Shown piece by piece: positions 37,297-48,600 of a stretch of 64,000 bases of DNA. The notes under the pieces are model-generated. The model worked only from the letters and a program-made list of their open reading frames with translations, ran no database searches and was not told the DNA's origin. The stretch lies in contig CM054141.1 in NCBI GenBank assembly GCA_028751875.1, positions 44,205,067 through 44,269,066 on the forward strand, in the 5' to 3' direction. This stretch comes from Rapana venosa (Eukaryota; Mollusca; Gastropoda; Neogastropoda; Muricidae). A program made the position numbers and the translations under genes. Each line of letters begins with the position of its first letter. The first letter of the stretch is position 1.

Positions 37297-40200
37297 ATGC
37301 ATGCACATGCATGCATGCACAAGAGAGACAGAAAGACAGAGAGAGAGGCTGCTGGACACAAGTTCTCTTCACTGTGAATACATGCACAAGTCCCGTATCG
37401 TCAATGCAGACAGAGAGGTGGGCCTAACACTGGTTTGAAAAGGATGCCAACACCCTCTCCCCATAGGTTTTTTCTTTATAAGCAAGAATCTTCAAATCAA
37501 GTTGGCCAATAACTGAATAATCTGCGAATTTTAAAGTAAAGTCAACTGAATCGACTACATTGAGTGGTGGAAAATATTCAAATAATATTTGTATTTTTCC
37601 TGTACATTTGTAAATATTCAGGCATTTGTGACTTGCCTTATGAACTGGATTCGTTTCTGTATGCGTTCTGCAGGAAATCTGTGGGATAATCTCCTCAAAT
37701 AAATAGATCTGGCTACAGGTTTTATTGTATTCCCATTCTGACACACGACTGTATCACTGACTGCCATTTTGTAAACTGCCCACAGGAGAAACAATAGGCC
37801 TTGCCATTCACAGTGCAGCTGTGCTAAAATTGACAAATCTCGTAGAGAAGGACTGTAGCGCAGTAAACAGAAAACTGGTATGTTTTTGACTCATGATGGC
37901 AGTTTCATAGTTAAACATCATTTTCCAAGCAAATTACGGGCATACCATAGGGGTAGGTAGTTTTCGGCATGTAAAAAATAACTGGTGAAAGCAAAGGAAT
38001 ATGCACTTCCAATGGAGGCAAATTACCTCCCTTGGCAAAATAGGTGGCGCGACATGAATAGCAGATGACAGGCTCTATCGGCGATAATATGATCTTTGGA
38101 CACCCTTCTTGCTTTCATTTCTCGTAAGTTTTTTGTGTATTTGTTTAATCTACATTTCAACAGAAACTCTCACACATGGTTCCCAATTTTAGGGCTTTTT
38201 AGGGCCTCCAGGGCCATAGGTATCATTTTTAGGGCTTTTTAGGGGCCTTATTTTGGATCTTCAAAAATCAGGGCCTTTTAGGGCTTTTTAAGATTTGTAC
38301 GAACCCTGTTGGTGTACAATGGTTTTAAAAAAATACAGTGGACTTCCTACCTTGACTTTGTCTCCATCAATCTCGACTGTCTTGATCATGAAATCCACTC
38401 CAATGGTTGCCATCTGGCCTGGGGGGAAGAAACCCTGTTGGACAACAAACATTTGTTCAGGTATTGTTTCTGGCTTTCAATTTTAGGGGAAAAGATCACA
38501 AATAAACTAAATAATCAAACAACAGAGCTTTCTTATACTTCTCACAGAAAGCCTTTCCAAAAACAACAGTAAAATGTCATCTTTATCTAATTATCATGCA
38601 AGTTGAATGATACACTGGTTAAGATTATTATTATTCAGATCTATACTATGGAATCTGATCTCTTTTCTATCCAGTACTAAACAGTCATTGTGTTACTGTT
38701 AACCTAATTATTATATTCAAAACAAAGAACATATGTAGTCAAAAGTACATGTCACTAAAATGCTGGACACTAAAACTTCTTTTAAAACTCCATTATACTC
38801 TCTGTCAAAGATATGCCTATAGATGTCAGTATGTGTATACTATCCATCCCTCTTTCACTGTGCAATGCTTAGATGAAGAAAAGCACCTGTTAAGCAAAAG
38901 CACGACTTACTAAAATAGTAAAAATATCAATATGCGACTGTACAGTCAAGCAACTGGACAATTCAAAGCCAGAAGATTGTTACAATGTTGGTCACTGGTC
39001 CCCATCATGAAACAGAGGTATGGTATCTCTTACATTAACTAGTTCATAATACTCAGAATGTTATGATGTAATCATGTACCGAAATCAGTCTTAGAAATAT
39101 GATAACATGTTGCTTTTGTGTGTGTGGGGGTTTGTTTTTTTTAATCAGACAATACATAAGGCCATGCATGACTCATTCATGCTGGAATCAACAGTAATGC
39201 ATTATATTACACATCATTTTCACGTCACCTATTCACTGCTTCAAGCTCCTTCTACTGCAAGTTACTTGTACGAATTTGGTAAAATAAGATTTTTGCAATG
39301 ATTCTTTGTAGTCTTTCCTGCAGTGAGACAAAAATGATATATATACACACTACATAAAGCACACTGTAGTATGAGACTTTTAAAAATTTTATTCTTTAAT
39401 TTCGAGAATGGAATAAGCACTTATGTGCTTTTTTACATCCAGTCCCCATGTGTATGCGGTTTTGTAAGTCCCGTCATCTGTTCCCACTGGCACATGATGG
39501 CCTACTCTTATGAAAAGCGGAACAGGATTTAACATGTGCGCAAGATGTTCTGCGTGCGTTCGCACATGGGGCCTCAGTTTATGGTCTCATCTGAAGGGCT
39601 TTTGGTGACAGTGGAGTCTGCACTGATGTTAACTCCAGGGGAAAATATCTCCTTGAACGGGAATCAAACCCGGGTCGTCAAATTGCGAGCGCAATGTTCT
39701 AACCACTAGGCTATCCCGTCCCCCTAAAACATGAAGCCAGGTACTAAAAACAAACAGTATAGAAAATTATATAATATATTTTATATATAGGTCATTCTCA
39801 GAAACATGTGAGGCATGATAGTGACCTACTTCACACATCTACCATTTGACTGAATTTAGTTTGTAACTGTAGTGAATGCTGGTTACTGGTTATGTTTGAA
39901 TTAAAGAAATAAAATTTAAGTTTTAATGAGTACTTGTGCTTGTTTTTAAAAATATTGAATTTTCTTTTACAAAATGTGCTCATTCCAACATGGCGGATTT
40001 GTGACATGATGATGCATACATTATTCAGATTGTTCTTCTGACTTCAAAGACTGCTAATTTGAAACACAATTTGTATCAAATTAATGCCCAGATGTTGTTT
40101 CAATCTCCTAAGCAGAAACATCTTCATTTCTTTTTCATGAACATTTAATAGAGGGTGGATTAAATACCCGTTGTGGTCGTGACGCTTGGTTTCCAAAGTC

Positions 40201-42247
40201 AGGCCCAATTTTAAAAATTCACTCACAAAGAACTATACGATATCATCAACACATTATAGCTTCCACTGATAAAGTAAACAGTTAACAGTATATAAAAAAC
40301 GATGTTTTGGATCAGCCAGCCTTCCTACCCTCGTTCATAGCTTGAAACTCCAGATTATCAACATCGTTTCTCATTTTTAACGTCATGACCGACTGACGTA
40401 AATTTGGTGCAAAACTCGGCACATTCCTTCACTGACCGAGATTTTTATCGCTGACACTTCACCTTGACCTAAAATATCTCTGGCAGGTACTTTTTCCCGC
40501 CAAAGGAACATCGCGATGCTATACTAGTGTGCCGGTCTTTGTCTTCTTCCAAAATTTCTCATGTCACGACTGACCGCTAAAGCATGGCAGCATTTGATCA
40601 AGATGCGTTTACTCGCTTCTATCGCATTTTTTATCGAAGGAGAAGGAATATTTTCTTTTCAAAGTATTTTACTTTTGCCAACCATGGTTTGATAATCGTA
40701 AACTCGTGTTTAAATTACGAAATCACTTGTTTTTGTCAGGTTCTCTTTTCTTGTCAACAGCTTTGGCTTGTTAGCTGTGGGTACGTTTACCGATCGTTTC
40801 ATTTGATGACCGCTTATTCTTACTCGGAAAGAAATAAAAATCCATCTACTGTAATTTGTGTAAATGGTTGTTAATGTTATGTGCAAAAAATAAATTTTGG
40901 ACAAAATATTAAATAGATCCAGTTTTTGTTGTGCGGCGTTACGGTTAGGACATGAAACGAAAATAGTACGGTTTCTTGTACAAACCGTAACATTCTTGTT
41001 GAAGTTTTACTTTCTCTTTTCTTTTATAGATGTGATATGTGTTTTATTTCGAACAATTAGCGACAGAAGTGATTATTTTCAGTGTTTGAATGTATTTTAT
41101 GGGAATATTTTCGTTGATCTGTAAACTCGTGTATTAACCACGTTGGTTGTGACAGAAACCAAGATAGCGTGGTTTCTGTTTGGGCCGTTAGATCTAGAAA
41201 GCATAGTCAAATTAGTCTCGCGTTTTCGTCATTCAGTTATTGATTCTTTATACAGATGCTCTGGTTATGTTGTTGAAAATATAAACCTGCAGCAATTTTG
41301 TTCTGTGGTTATCTCTCACATTGAAATTTGGCCGTAAAACGTTTAGCTGTGTTAGTCGTGACAGGAAACGGATTATGGTTTTGTGTCACGACTCTGATCT
41401 ACTGTAATAAATCATCACCTTTTCCTCATATACAGATTTCTAGTGTTGATTTCAGGGAAGTGATTGATCTACACAATCGTTGTTAATCGTAATGAGTCAA
41501 CCGTAAACGCACACTAAACGTCATCGAAGTGAAGTTAATGTTTGCTACAAACTGCGCCGATGACAGCTCGGCGTGGTCATGACCAAAACACGTCACTCGT
41601 TTTCTACCACTTATGTTCCGTAGGCTTCAAATGTAATCAAACAATGACGTTCTTCCGATTAAATTATGTTCATTTGAGAGATAGGATACAATGCTGGAAG
41701 TCCTAAGCTTAACATTTTTCAAACTCGTGAAACTTTACAAGTCCGTGATCAGTTATTATGAAAACCACATCATGAGGATGGGCTTTTTTGTTTTGTTTTT
41801 CGTTCATTTCCGTTTTCCTTGTCAACATTTCGAACCAAATCACCTTTAAATGTGCAAGACAAGCGTTGATAACAAAACAAATAACACACAACACTGACAC
41901 ACATTCACATTGACACAAAAAGCAACAACACTACAGTTGAAATTGGTTATGACAAGAAACCATGAACGCCTTTTTCGCCACCAAAAAAAAAATCAACATT
42001 TATTGAGCAAAATAAGCAATTCACATGCTTAAAAATTTTAATTGTGGTGTACACGCACGCACGTATGCATGCACGCACCACGTGCGCGCACACACACATG
42101 CGCACCCACATTCCCGCACACACATACATACACACACACCTCTCTCTCTCATGCGCTTGTACACACACACACACATATAATTATTTTCTCACACAACACA
42201 CACACACGCGTGCACACACACACACACACACCACACACACACACACA

Positions 42248-42279
<32 letters not shown>

Positions 42280-43473
42280 CATACGTGCGCACACACACAC
42301 ACACACACACACAATTATGTGTTATAAAGGAGAAGTCTAATGAGGGGGGTACAGTTACAAAGAAGAGCTATTTAAAAAAAGAAGGAATGAATATGATTTC
42401 CTTGTTTTTTGTCGTTTTTTGAAACATGCATTTTGTACTTGATGTATATGCACTCATGAGCTCATATTTTATCATTAATTATAAATGATGCGCTAGGTCA
42501 GATGAGAGAAACTGGACTTAGTTGTGTTGATTGATATAATATCACTCCAGCATGATAAATCAATGTAGATAATGTTTATTGATATAATATCATGTCACTC
42601 TAAGTCTAACATAATAAATCAATGTAAATAAAGTTACAAGAATGCATTGTTTCTAATTTGAGATGATGTGTTTTTTCAATTTGATCTTAAATTGCTACAC
42701 TTTCATGATTTGTGCTTTTGAGGGGTGTGGTTTCCATGTCACAACCAAACGGTCTCCATGTCACAACCATAATATATCATATAAAATGATAAATCATGAA
42801 TAATGTAACAAGAATGCATTGTTTCCAATTTAAGTTGGTGTGTTTTGTTTAAATGTATGTTTAAATTGCTACACTTCCATGATTTGTGATTTTGAGGGGT
42901 GTGGTTTCCATGTCACAACCAAACGGTTTTCATGTCACAACCGCAACATATTACTTTTATAACGCATTAATTTAAAATAGCTTCCATTCTTGTGTAAAGA
43001 AAATTGTTGTTTTATTGATATGATTCTGTGGATAAAGTTTAGGCTAATTTGTGGTGCTTCCTGTGGTCACTAGCAAAACAAAACAAAACTTTTAATCTGG
43101 GCGTACAAAACTGTCTTAAAGTGTCATTAGAAATATAGCCAAAAATATGCTTTGTCAGTGATTGTTAAACTTCCAAATGTTAGATTTGTTTTATAAATGA
43201 AAACAACAGCATTTTGGAGGGGTTTTTTGCTTGATATTCTGAGTACAAAGATTTATTTATGCTACTTTTGGTTTCCATGTCACAACCGCAACATGGCTAA
43301 AAATAGAACTTTAATTCATCAAATACTAGGAAACCAATTAATATTTCATAATTTTTTCAAAAGAATGCAGATTATGACAGTACTCTAAAATATGACAAAA
43401 AGGCATAAACTTTCAATGACATTTATTTTTCAAGGTCTATGTCACAAAAACCTCACATGTTTCTGAGAATAAC

Positions 43474-43513
<40 letters not shown>

Positions 43514-43771
43514 GCATGCATGCATGCTCAAACACACACACATATATATATATATGATATATGTGCACACACATCACAAACACACGCTAAACTAGTATTT
43601 AAACAGAACATGAAGTCACACCAATCAAATACTAGTAACAGGTTCACAGATTTCCTACTATCTGAAGCATCCCACATCTCTCACCTTTGTATATCTGCTG
43701 ACGAGACATGTTTTACCAACCCCAGCATTCCCAATGAGCACCACCTTGAACAGGTATTTGTAGTCCTCCAT
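34459..43771 (-). CDS. RAB30: Rab30 small GTPase, complete, 4 coding exons (43771..43685, 38434..38351, 36382..36199, 34712..34459), 202 aa
   Basis: Ras-superfamily GTPase of Golgi and secretory membranes. All nucleotide-binding motifs are seen: P-loop GNAGVGKT (residues 14-21), switch I Thr39 in MATIGVDF, switch II WDTAGQE (61-67, catalytic Gln66), NKID (120-123), ETSAK (148-152). The C-terminus is SCCKL..stop with Cys199-Cys200 for geranylgeranylation. The Rab30 call rests on [26 protein letters not shown] and [16 protein letters not shown], which closely resemble vertebrate RAB30, and on length (human 203 aa from memory). Introns are GT/AG; the exons are 87, 84, 184 and 254 nt, and the phases (0, 0, 1) close perfectly. 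The start lacks the two extra N-terminal residues of the human protein. A 5' UTR part of exon 1 runs to 43827, where an acceptor (TTTTGTGCAG) indicates a further upstream UTR exon. It is divergent from PCF11. Confidence 0.97.
34885..35740. mobile_element. probable composite retroelement in Rab30 intron 3
   Basis: A tRNA-like head (TGGCACAATGG, then GGGTTTGAATCC, 34897-34946) starts a stretch of more GC-rich sequence unlike the surrounding intron. It contains CCACTTCTGTGCCTGTGG-type TE-like text and no intact reading frame. Class and ends are not resolved; the call rests on composition and the pol III-like head. Confidence 0.45.
35987..36062 (-). mobile_element. SINE/LINE 3'-tail fragment
   Basis: On the minus strand it reads GCGCTTTGATTTGTTGCTTT, ACAAGATTCAGCGCTATTTA, AATTCCATAC, (ATT)n. 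This matches the tail of the SINE at 24720-25087. Confidence 0.85.
36496..36515. repeat. poly-C run
   Basis: About 18-19 consecutive C in Rab30 intron 2. Confidence 0.95.
36685..38308. mobile_element. 1.62-kb DNA transposon-like element, hAT-type ends, non-autonomous
   Basis: The left end is CAGGGTTCATACAGACTT; the reverse complement of the right end is CAGGGTTCGTACAAATCT. The flanks carry a 5-bp direct repeat TTGGT (36680-36684 and 38309-38313), consistent with a target-site duplication. Subterminal TTTTTAGGGC-type motifs are clustered at both ends (36715-36770 and 38190-38285) on the same strand. No transposase-like frame is seen. It fills about 83% of Rab30 intron 2, ending 42 bp from coding exon 2. 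The hAT assignment is from the CAGGG terminus and is tentative. Confidence 0.75.
37254..37320. repeat. (AC)n and (ATGC)n microsatellite
   Basis: ACAC tract followed by GCATGCATGCAC inside the hAT-like element. Confidence 0.95.
39385..39725 (-). mobile_element. full-length tRNA-headed SINE with AATAAA tail
   Basis: On the minus strand it begins GGACGGGATAGCCTAGTGG and has a B-box CCCGGGTTTGATTCCC. The CCTGGAGTTAACATCAGTGC linker and central domain follow, and it ends TTATTCCATTCTCGAAATTA and AAGAATAAAA. It is in Rab30 intron 1, 64 bp from the 3.7-kb element. Confidence 0.94.
42050..42312. repeat. (AC)n / (ACGC)n microsatellite block
   Basis: Interrupted ACAC and GCACGCAC repeats within the 3.7-kb element; several overlapping frames are repeat translations. 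Confidence 0.97.
42636..42945. repeat. 172-bp tandem duplication inside the 3.7-kb element
   Basis: ACAAGAATGCATTGTTTC and the following sequence down to the paired GTCACAACC motifs occur at 42636 and again at 42808. The two units have diverged by scattered changes. Confidence 0.9.
43475..43511. repeat. (TA)n microsatellite
   Basis: About 17 TA units immediately next to the right inverted repeat of the 3.7-kb element. Confidence 0.97.
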
Positions 43772-44845
43772 ACACCTGGTTTACTTCTCACTTGCACCAC
43801 CAACTGGAATGACGTGCTTCAACTGACCTGCACAAAAGTAAAAACAAAAACTAAACAAAATTTTTAACCAAAAATCCCAACATCAGTCACACAAAAGAAT
43901 TCACTATTTCAACAATGAGTTTCACAACCATTCTGTGTCTTCAAATTCAATACATTAATTGAATCTGATCTCTAACAGTAACAGTAATTGATTTCTACTT
44001 AGTTACTTGCAAAAGTTTTATATTAATCATAATGGTAAAGTAAACTGTAAGGAGAAAATGACATAATGGTTAAAATCCTATAAATTTCAAATATGTAAAT
44101 GAAAAACTGAAAGATGTAATGCTTGTCAACATCAGTCTGGTTCCATTCTTATCACTCAAGGCCTGACCCATACATTGCGCTAAAGGTTTCCTATATCTAT
44201 TATTAGTACTATGTACTGGCTGCGCATTCAAATGACACTTCACCCTCATCTTAAGTGATTTAACCTCCTTCCCACCCCCCTTTTTTACCCTTTTTTTTCT
44301 TCTCATTTCCCAAGACTCAGATTTCATAAATGGTGTGCAATGCTCTTTGAAAAGCAGGAAACAAACAAGTTGTTTCATATTTGATTTGAGTCATTTCACT
44401 TTCCACAAATCATGTTTAGTTTCAAATTCCGGACCATAGTATTTTCAGTGACCACATGGTCAGAAAAGGTTACAAACTCCAACTCAAATTATGAGTCACC
44501 TCAGAAACAGTCTCACACACATACAGTTATTCATACTTGTAAAATTTTGAAGATTCAAGATACTAACCTTTATTGTCCACATACAAGTATGGAAAAATGT
44601 CTCTCGACTCCACTACACACCATTAAACACACATTATCATTAATTACACATACCTCCCTGAACACAAAACATTATTTCCAAAGAACATCCCTCCCTCATC
44701 CCAGCACTCATCAATAACAATCCATCTGAATTCATACAAAAACACACCCATCCACACACATGAGGAAATATCCAACCAGGCATGCATGAATCTACCTGCA
44801 AGCATGCATAATGTATATATACAGTATATGTATACAGGCACATGA

Positions 44846-44847
44846 AT

Positions 44848-44884
<37 letters not shown>

Positions 44885-44901
44885 CACACACACACACACA
44901 T
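44846..44901. repeat. (AC)n microsatellite
   Basis: ACAC with one GC interruption, in the Rab30 5' intron. Confidence 0.97.
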
Positions 44902-44919
44902 CAGTTTCCTCTGTTTGTA

Positions 44920-45050
44920 ACCATTTGGTTGTTATTGTTGGTAGTGGTCGGGGTGGAGTTCTGGTTTGTTTTTGTTTTTTGTTTGTTTGTTTCGAGTTTT
45001 CCTTTGTTTTACTTTTAGGGTGTGTTTTTTGGGGAGTGTTGTGTGTGTGT

Positions 45051-45096
<46 letters not shown>

Positions 45097-45430
45097 ATTT
45101 TGGGATTTTTGGGGGGTCTTTTGTTAGTTCTATATTGTTCTTTATTTGTTTTGACTGTTATTGCTGCTTTATGTTTGTTAATGTTGCTGCTGTTGTTGTG
45201 TACGCATGTGTGTGTGTGTTTGTTTATTTGCTTCTTGTGGTTGTTCTTCTTGTTTTATCTTTTTTGCTTGTTATGTTCAGTTGTTTGTATGGTTTGAGGT
45301 TTTTGTGTGTATGTGTGTGAGGGGGGGGGGGGGGAGGAGGAGGAGTTGGTGGTGTCTTTTTTGTTTGGTTTGGTTTGGGAGTTTTTTGTTTGTTTTATGG
45401 TGGATATATTTTCAGAATACTTTTTCTGTT
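44920..45430 (+). repeat. G/T-rich low-complexity region with a 33-G run
   Basis: TTTGTTTTTTG-type sequence, (GT)n, a G run at about 45065-45096 and a second at 45321-45334. Overlapping open frames are low-complexity. Confidence 0.85.
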
Positions 45431-45599
45431 TGATTTGTACGGTTTAACATTGTTCAGGGTTTGTTTTGTTTTTTAATTCTATGTATGCATATATATACTA
45501 TTGTTTTCTCTTGTTTGATTTGTATGGTTTTCTATGTCTGCATATATATATTATTTTTTATCCTTTTTTTTTCTTAAATAGATGGCTTGATGAAAAAAG

Positions 45600-45665
45600 G
45601 CAAATGCACTGCTTATTCAATGTACCATCTGAAAATAAAAGTTTGACTTTGACTTTGAGTTTGAC
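45600..45665 (+). mobile_element. retroelement 3' tail with TTTGAC repeats
   Basis: ATGTACCATCTGAAAATAAA followed by TTTGACTTTGACTTTGAGTT. Shares its pre-tail sequence with 440-510. Confidence 0.65.
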
Positions 45666-45734
45666 ACACACACAAACACACAGTATAGTGAGTATACACA
45701 CACACACACACACACAGAGTCACAGTGTAGTATA

Positions 45735-45860
45735 CACTATACACACACAGTCACAAGTACACAAACACACAGTCACAGTCACATACACACACAGAGTCAC
45801 AGACACACATGTGGGACGGGATAATCTGGTTGGAGTGATCTGCTCATGATCTGCTGACCT
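45735..45860. repeat. duplicated AC-repeat/SINE-head junction, copy 1
   Basis: ACAGTCACAGTCACATACAC, CAGACACACATGTG, GGGACGGGATAATCTGGTTG and GATCTGCTGACC recur in order at 47683-47807. Confidence 0.85.
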
Positions 45861-46166
45861 GGGTTTGACTTTGAATCTCGTTCAAGAGGATTTTTCCTCT
45901 GGAGTTAATATCAGTGCTGACTCTACTCTCCCCAAAAGTCCTTCGGATGAGACTCTAAACCGAGATCCTGTGTGCGAATGCACGCAGATCTTGTGCACAT
46001 GTTAAAACCCGTTCCGCTTCTTGGAAGAGTAGGCCATTTTGTGCCAGTGGGAATGGATGACAAAATTTACAACACTGCATGCACAGGGACTGAATGTAAA
46101 AAAAAATTTTGGAGCACAAGTGCTTATTCCATTCGCCTCGAAATATGTCCAGAATAATAGAATAAG
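45812..46166 (+). mobile_element. full-length SINE, diverged, AATAAA-type tail
   Basis: Head GGGACGGGATAATCTGGTTG with a damaged B-box region; a 9-bp insertion-like GACTTTGAA follows GGGTTT. Linker AAGAGGATTTTTCCTCTGG, full central domain, tail TGCTTATTCCATTCGCCTCG, AAATA...AATAAGAATAATAA. Confidence 0.92.
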
Positions 46167-46179
46167 AATAATAATCACA

Positions 46180-46275
46180 CACACACATGCACGCACACGT
46201 TCTCTCCCTCTCCCTCTCTCTCTCTCTCTCTCCCTCTCTACACACACACACATGCACACACACACACACTATACT
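46180..46275. repeat. (AC)n-(CT)n-(AC)n microsatellite
   Basis: Follows the SINE tail directly. Poly-C rich stretches follow at 46319-46375. Confidence 0.95.
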
Positions 46276-46769
46276 TCAACCTGGGGCACTCTAAAACTGT
46301 AATTTTTGTACAAGCCACTCCCCCCCTCCCCCCCCACCACATCTCCCACCTTCTCCCCACATACCCCCCCCCCTCTCTTTTTCCACCTCTCCCTCTCCCA
46401 CACCCACACATAGTTGATAGTGACATACACGCATGCACATGCGCACACAATACACACTCACACATGTATACAGTATACACACATGTATACACACACACCC
46501 TCTGAAGTCAGACATGGATTGGATGCCTATAGTATATTGTGGCACAGTTGTTCATGAATGCAAACATCTCATCTACTGATCTAGAGACACATACAATTTA
46601 TGGTCTCATAGCGCTTGATAATTTCCACCTTAATCCAAGTGTGTTTCATAAGTGAGAGTTTGCATTAAAAACCGGGTGACCCCCCCCCCCCCACCCCCCC
46701 CTCCCAGGTGTCAAGTGGAATCGCCAATGACACACAGGAACTGAGGAAGTGACACACTTTTACACATAC

Positions 46770-47040
46770 TCAATATATATATATATATATATACATATAC
46801 ACACACACAGTGACACACACAAGCATACGCACACATGTGTGTGTGCATGTGTGAACGCATGTGTGTGTATCATTGTGTGTGTTGTGTGTGTGAAAGAGAG
46901 AGAGAGAGAGAAACTGCGCTTCTTTCTGTGTGTTTGTGTATGTGTGCGCATACACGCATGTGTGCATGTGTGTGTGTCTGTGTATGTGTGTGTACTGCTG
47001 TACATGTGTGTGTGAATGCATGGTGTGCACATGTTTGTGT
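46770..47040. repeat. (TA)n-(AC)n-(GT)n-(GA)n compound microsatellite
   Basis: TA, ACAC, GTGT, GAGA and GTGT blocks in series. The AC and GT blocks are self-complementary and could fold. All overlapping frames are repeat translations. Confidence 0.95.
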
Positions 47041-47682
47041 GCTTTAACTAAACTAGTGTACATTTAATGATTTATTCTAAGCATCCTTTCTTAAATTATA
47101 AAATATCATGAACATCTTTCATTCCTAATGATAAAATCAGATAAATTTATTATCTGTGGGTGTGGAGATTTTGATGAACTCTTAGTCTTAATCTTATAAA
47201 TCATGTATTATGCTTTTGTTCTGATCTCCATATTTAATAATAGTTACCTTAATTGTTCCATTTCATCATAAGAAAGCAGACCTAGAAGTGATTGCTACAG
47301 TGCTAACAATCTAATGAATCTATAGTGACTGATATCATCACACTTTGTTGATGATTCATGACTTGAAGTTTGAAAGAAAAGGGGCTGAGTTAGTTACACA
47401 GGTGCTGGCTCTGGCTTTCGACAGTGTCTAGGAAGTTTTTCACTTGGCATCCACAGGCAAGATTCAAAAGTGTCACACTAGATCAGTAGATCATATATGT
47501 AGATTCATCAGCTTCTGAACAAGTGACAGATGTCATACCCACAGTGCAGTTCTTCTACCAATCTGTGAATCACAGAATAAGCCCGCAATAGTTTTCTAGT
47601 ATAGTAGTAACCAAGTGATGTTACAACAATAAAATGCTCTTGTTACATATGGATGCACACTCGTTAAATGTAGGCCCACTAA

Positions 47683-47807
47683 TGCACTATCCATACACAA
47701 GTACACACACACAGTCACAGTCACATACACACACACACACAGTCACAGACACACATGTGTGGGACGGGATAATCTGGTTGGAGTGATGTGCTGGTGATCT
47801 GCTGACC
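47683..47807. repeat. duplicated AC-repeat/SINE-head junction, copy 2 (orphan SINE head)
   Basis: It matches 45735-45860 across the microsatellite and the first part of the SINE head, then stops at CTGCTGACC. There is no SINE core or tail. Confidence 0.85.
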
Positions 47808-48167
47808 ATGTTAATTGTTATTAATGTTAGCCCATTTCATGGAAAACACTAAAACTGGGGAGTTGATCAGTTCAAATCAGATCTAGGCCTACTGGCTATA
47901 GGCCTAAAAGTAAAACTTAAAGTATAGCCTGATAAAAAAAAAATGCTGGTGGTGAGGATGAGACATGCCTGGCATGCAATGATGCAAATACAAACGTTCA
48001 GTGCCTCTCTTTAATTTTATGACAAGGACACAAACACAAGACAATTGACTCTGACAGGTTATTATATTCTGTTTTAATCATCATGATTGTCTCGTCCACA
48101 ACTTCAAAGTACTAGGCCTAAGTAGAGACTGATTCATTGAATCAGTGAATGTGCACGCTTTGTATAT

Positions 48168-48173
<6 letters not shown>

Positions 48174-48232
<59 letters not shown>
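48174..48232. repeat. (GT)n microsatellite
   Basis: About 28 GT units, just outside the bidirectional promoter. Confidence 0.98.
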
Positions 48233-48233
<1 letters not shown>

Positions 48234-48330
48234 GCGTGTGTGTATACATGTATGCATCATCATGATATAGGCTAGGCCTACAAATAACTCTCTACATTAT
48301 TTTCACATCTTAAAAAATCGAATAACATAC

Positions 48331-48600
48331 CTAATCAAGTTGTAAAACGCAGACGTACTTTTGCAGATTGTTGATAAATCGCACTACAGACTTCATATCA
48401 TTTGCCCAACCTCATGTTATTCTATTTCACACCCGCCTTACTGAAATATTGACAAGCGGAGTTCTCGTATCCGGAAATAGAATACATTTTACGTCATATT
48501 CACATGACTGAAAGTAACCAATAGACGAAACGCTATATTCGACATCCCGGATGTAACACACATAGGGCCTTCCTGACGCCATTTTCTCCACTTGAAAGAA
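48331..48600 (-). other. candidate Rab30 first (untranslated) exon
   Basis: On the minus strand a good donor, TTAG followed by GTATGTTA, lies at 48331/48330. It is downstream of the shared promoter and upstream of the Rab30 acceptor at 43828. No ATG-led coding is required. The start is unknown, so only the donor edge is suggested. Confidence 0.35.
48465..48600. promoter_or_regulatory. bidirectional Rab30/PCF11 promoter
   Basis: About 130 bp holds housekeeping-type motifs: ETS-like CCGGAAAT (48471-48478) and CCGGATGT (48547-48554), a CRE/ATF-like TTACGTCAT (48489-48497), CCAAT (48518-48522) and a YY1-like CGCCATTTT (48577-48585). The PCF11 ATG is 123 bp past the last motif. There is no CpG island and no obvious TATA box except ATATATAA at 48675-48682. 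Promoter function is inferred from motif content and divergent gene order. Confidence 0.6.

Larger units (their letters stand above)
39789..43475. mobile_element. 3.7-kb DNA element with 25-bp terminal inverted repeats and oriented GTGACA motif array, superfamily unknown
   Basis: Left end: GGTCATTCTCAGAAACATGT + GAGG (39790-39813). The reverse complement of the right end (43451-43475) is GGGTTATTCTCAGAAACATG + TGAGG; 23 of 25 positions match. Both ends abut TATA-rich sequence, so a TA target duplication is possible but ambiguous. Inside, the motif GGTTGTGACATGGAAACC and close variants point forward at 40175, 41143, 41353 and 41945, and in reverse at 42729, 42751, 42903, 42925, 43270 and 43434. 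The sequence is richer in CpG than the flanking intron. No transposase was recognised; one 96-codon frame (40584-40874, [20 protein letters not shown]) is of unknown meaning. It lies in Rab30 intron 1. Confidence 0.8.

Noticed and set aside
46749..47063. Overlapping frames of 84-98 codons on both strands
   Set aside because: AC/GT/TA microsatellite translations.
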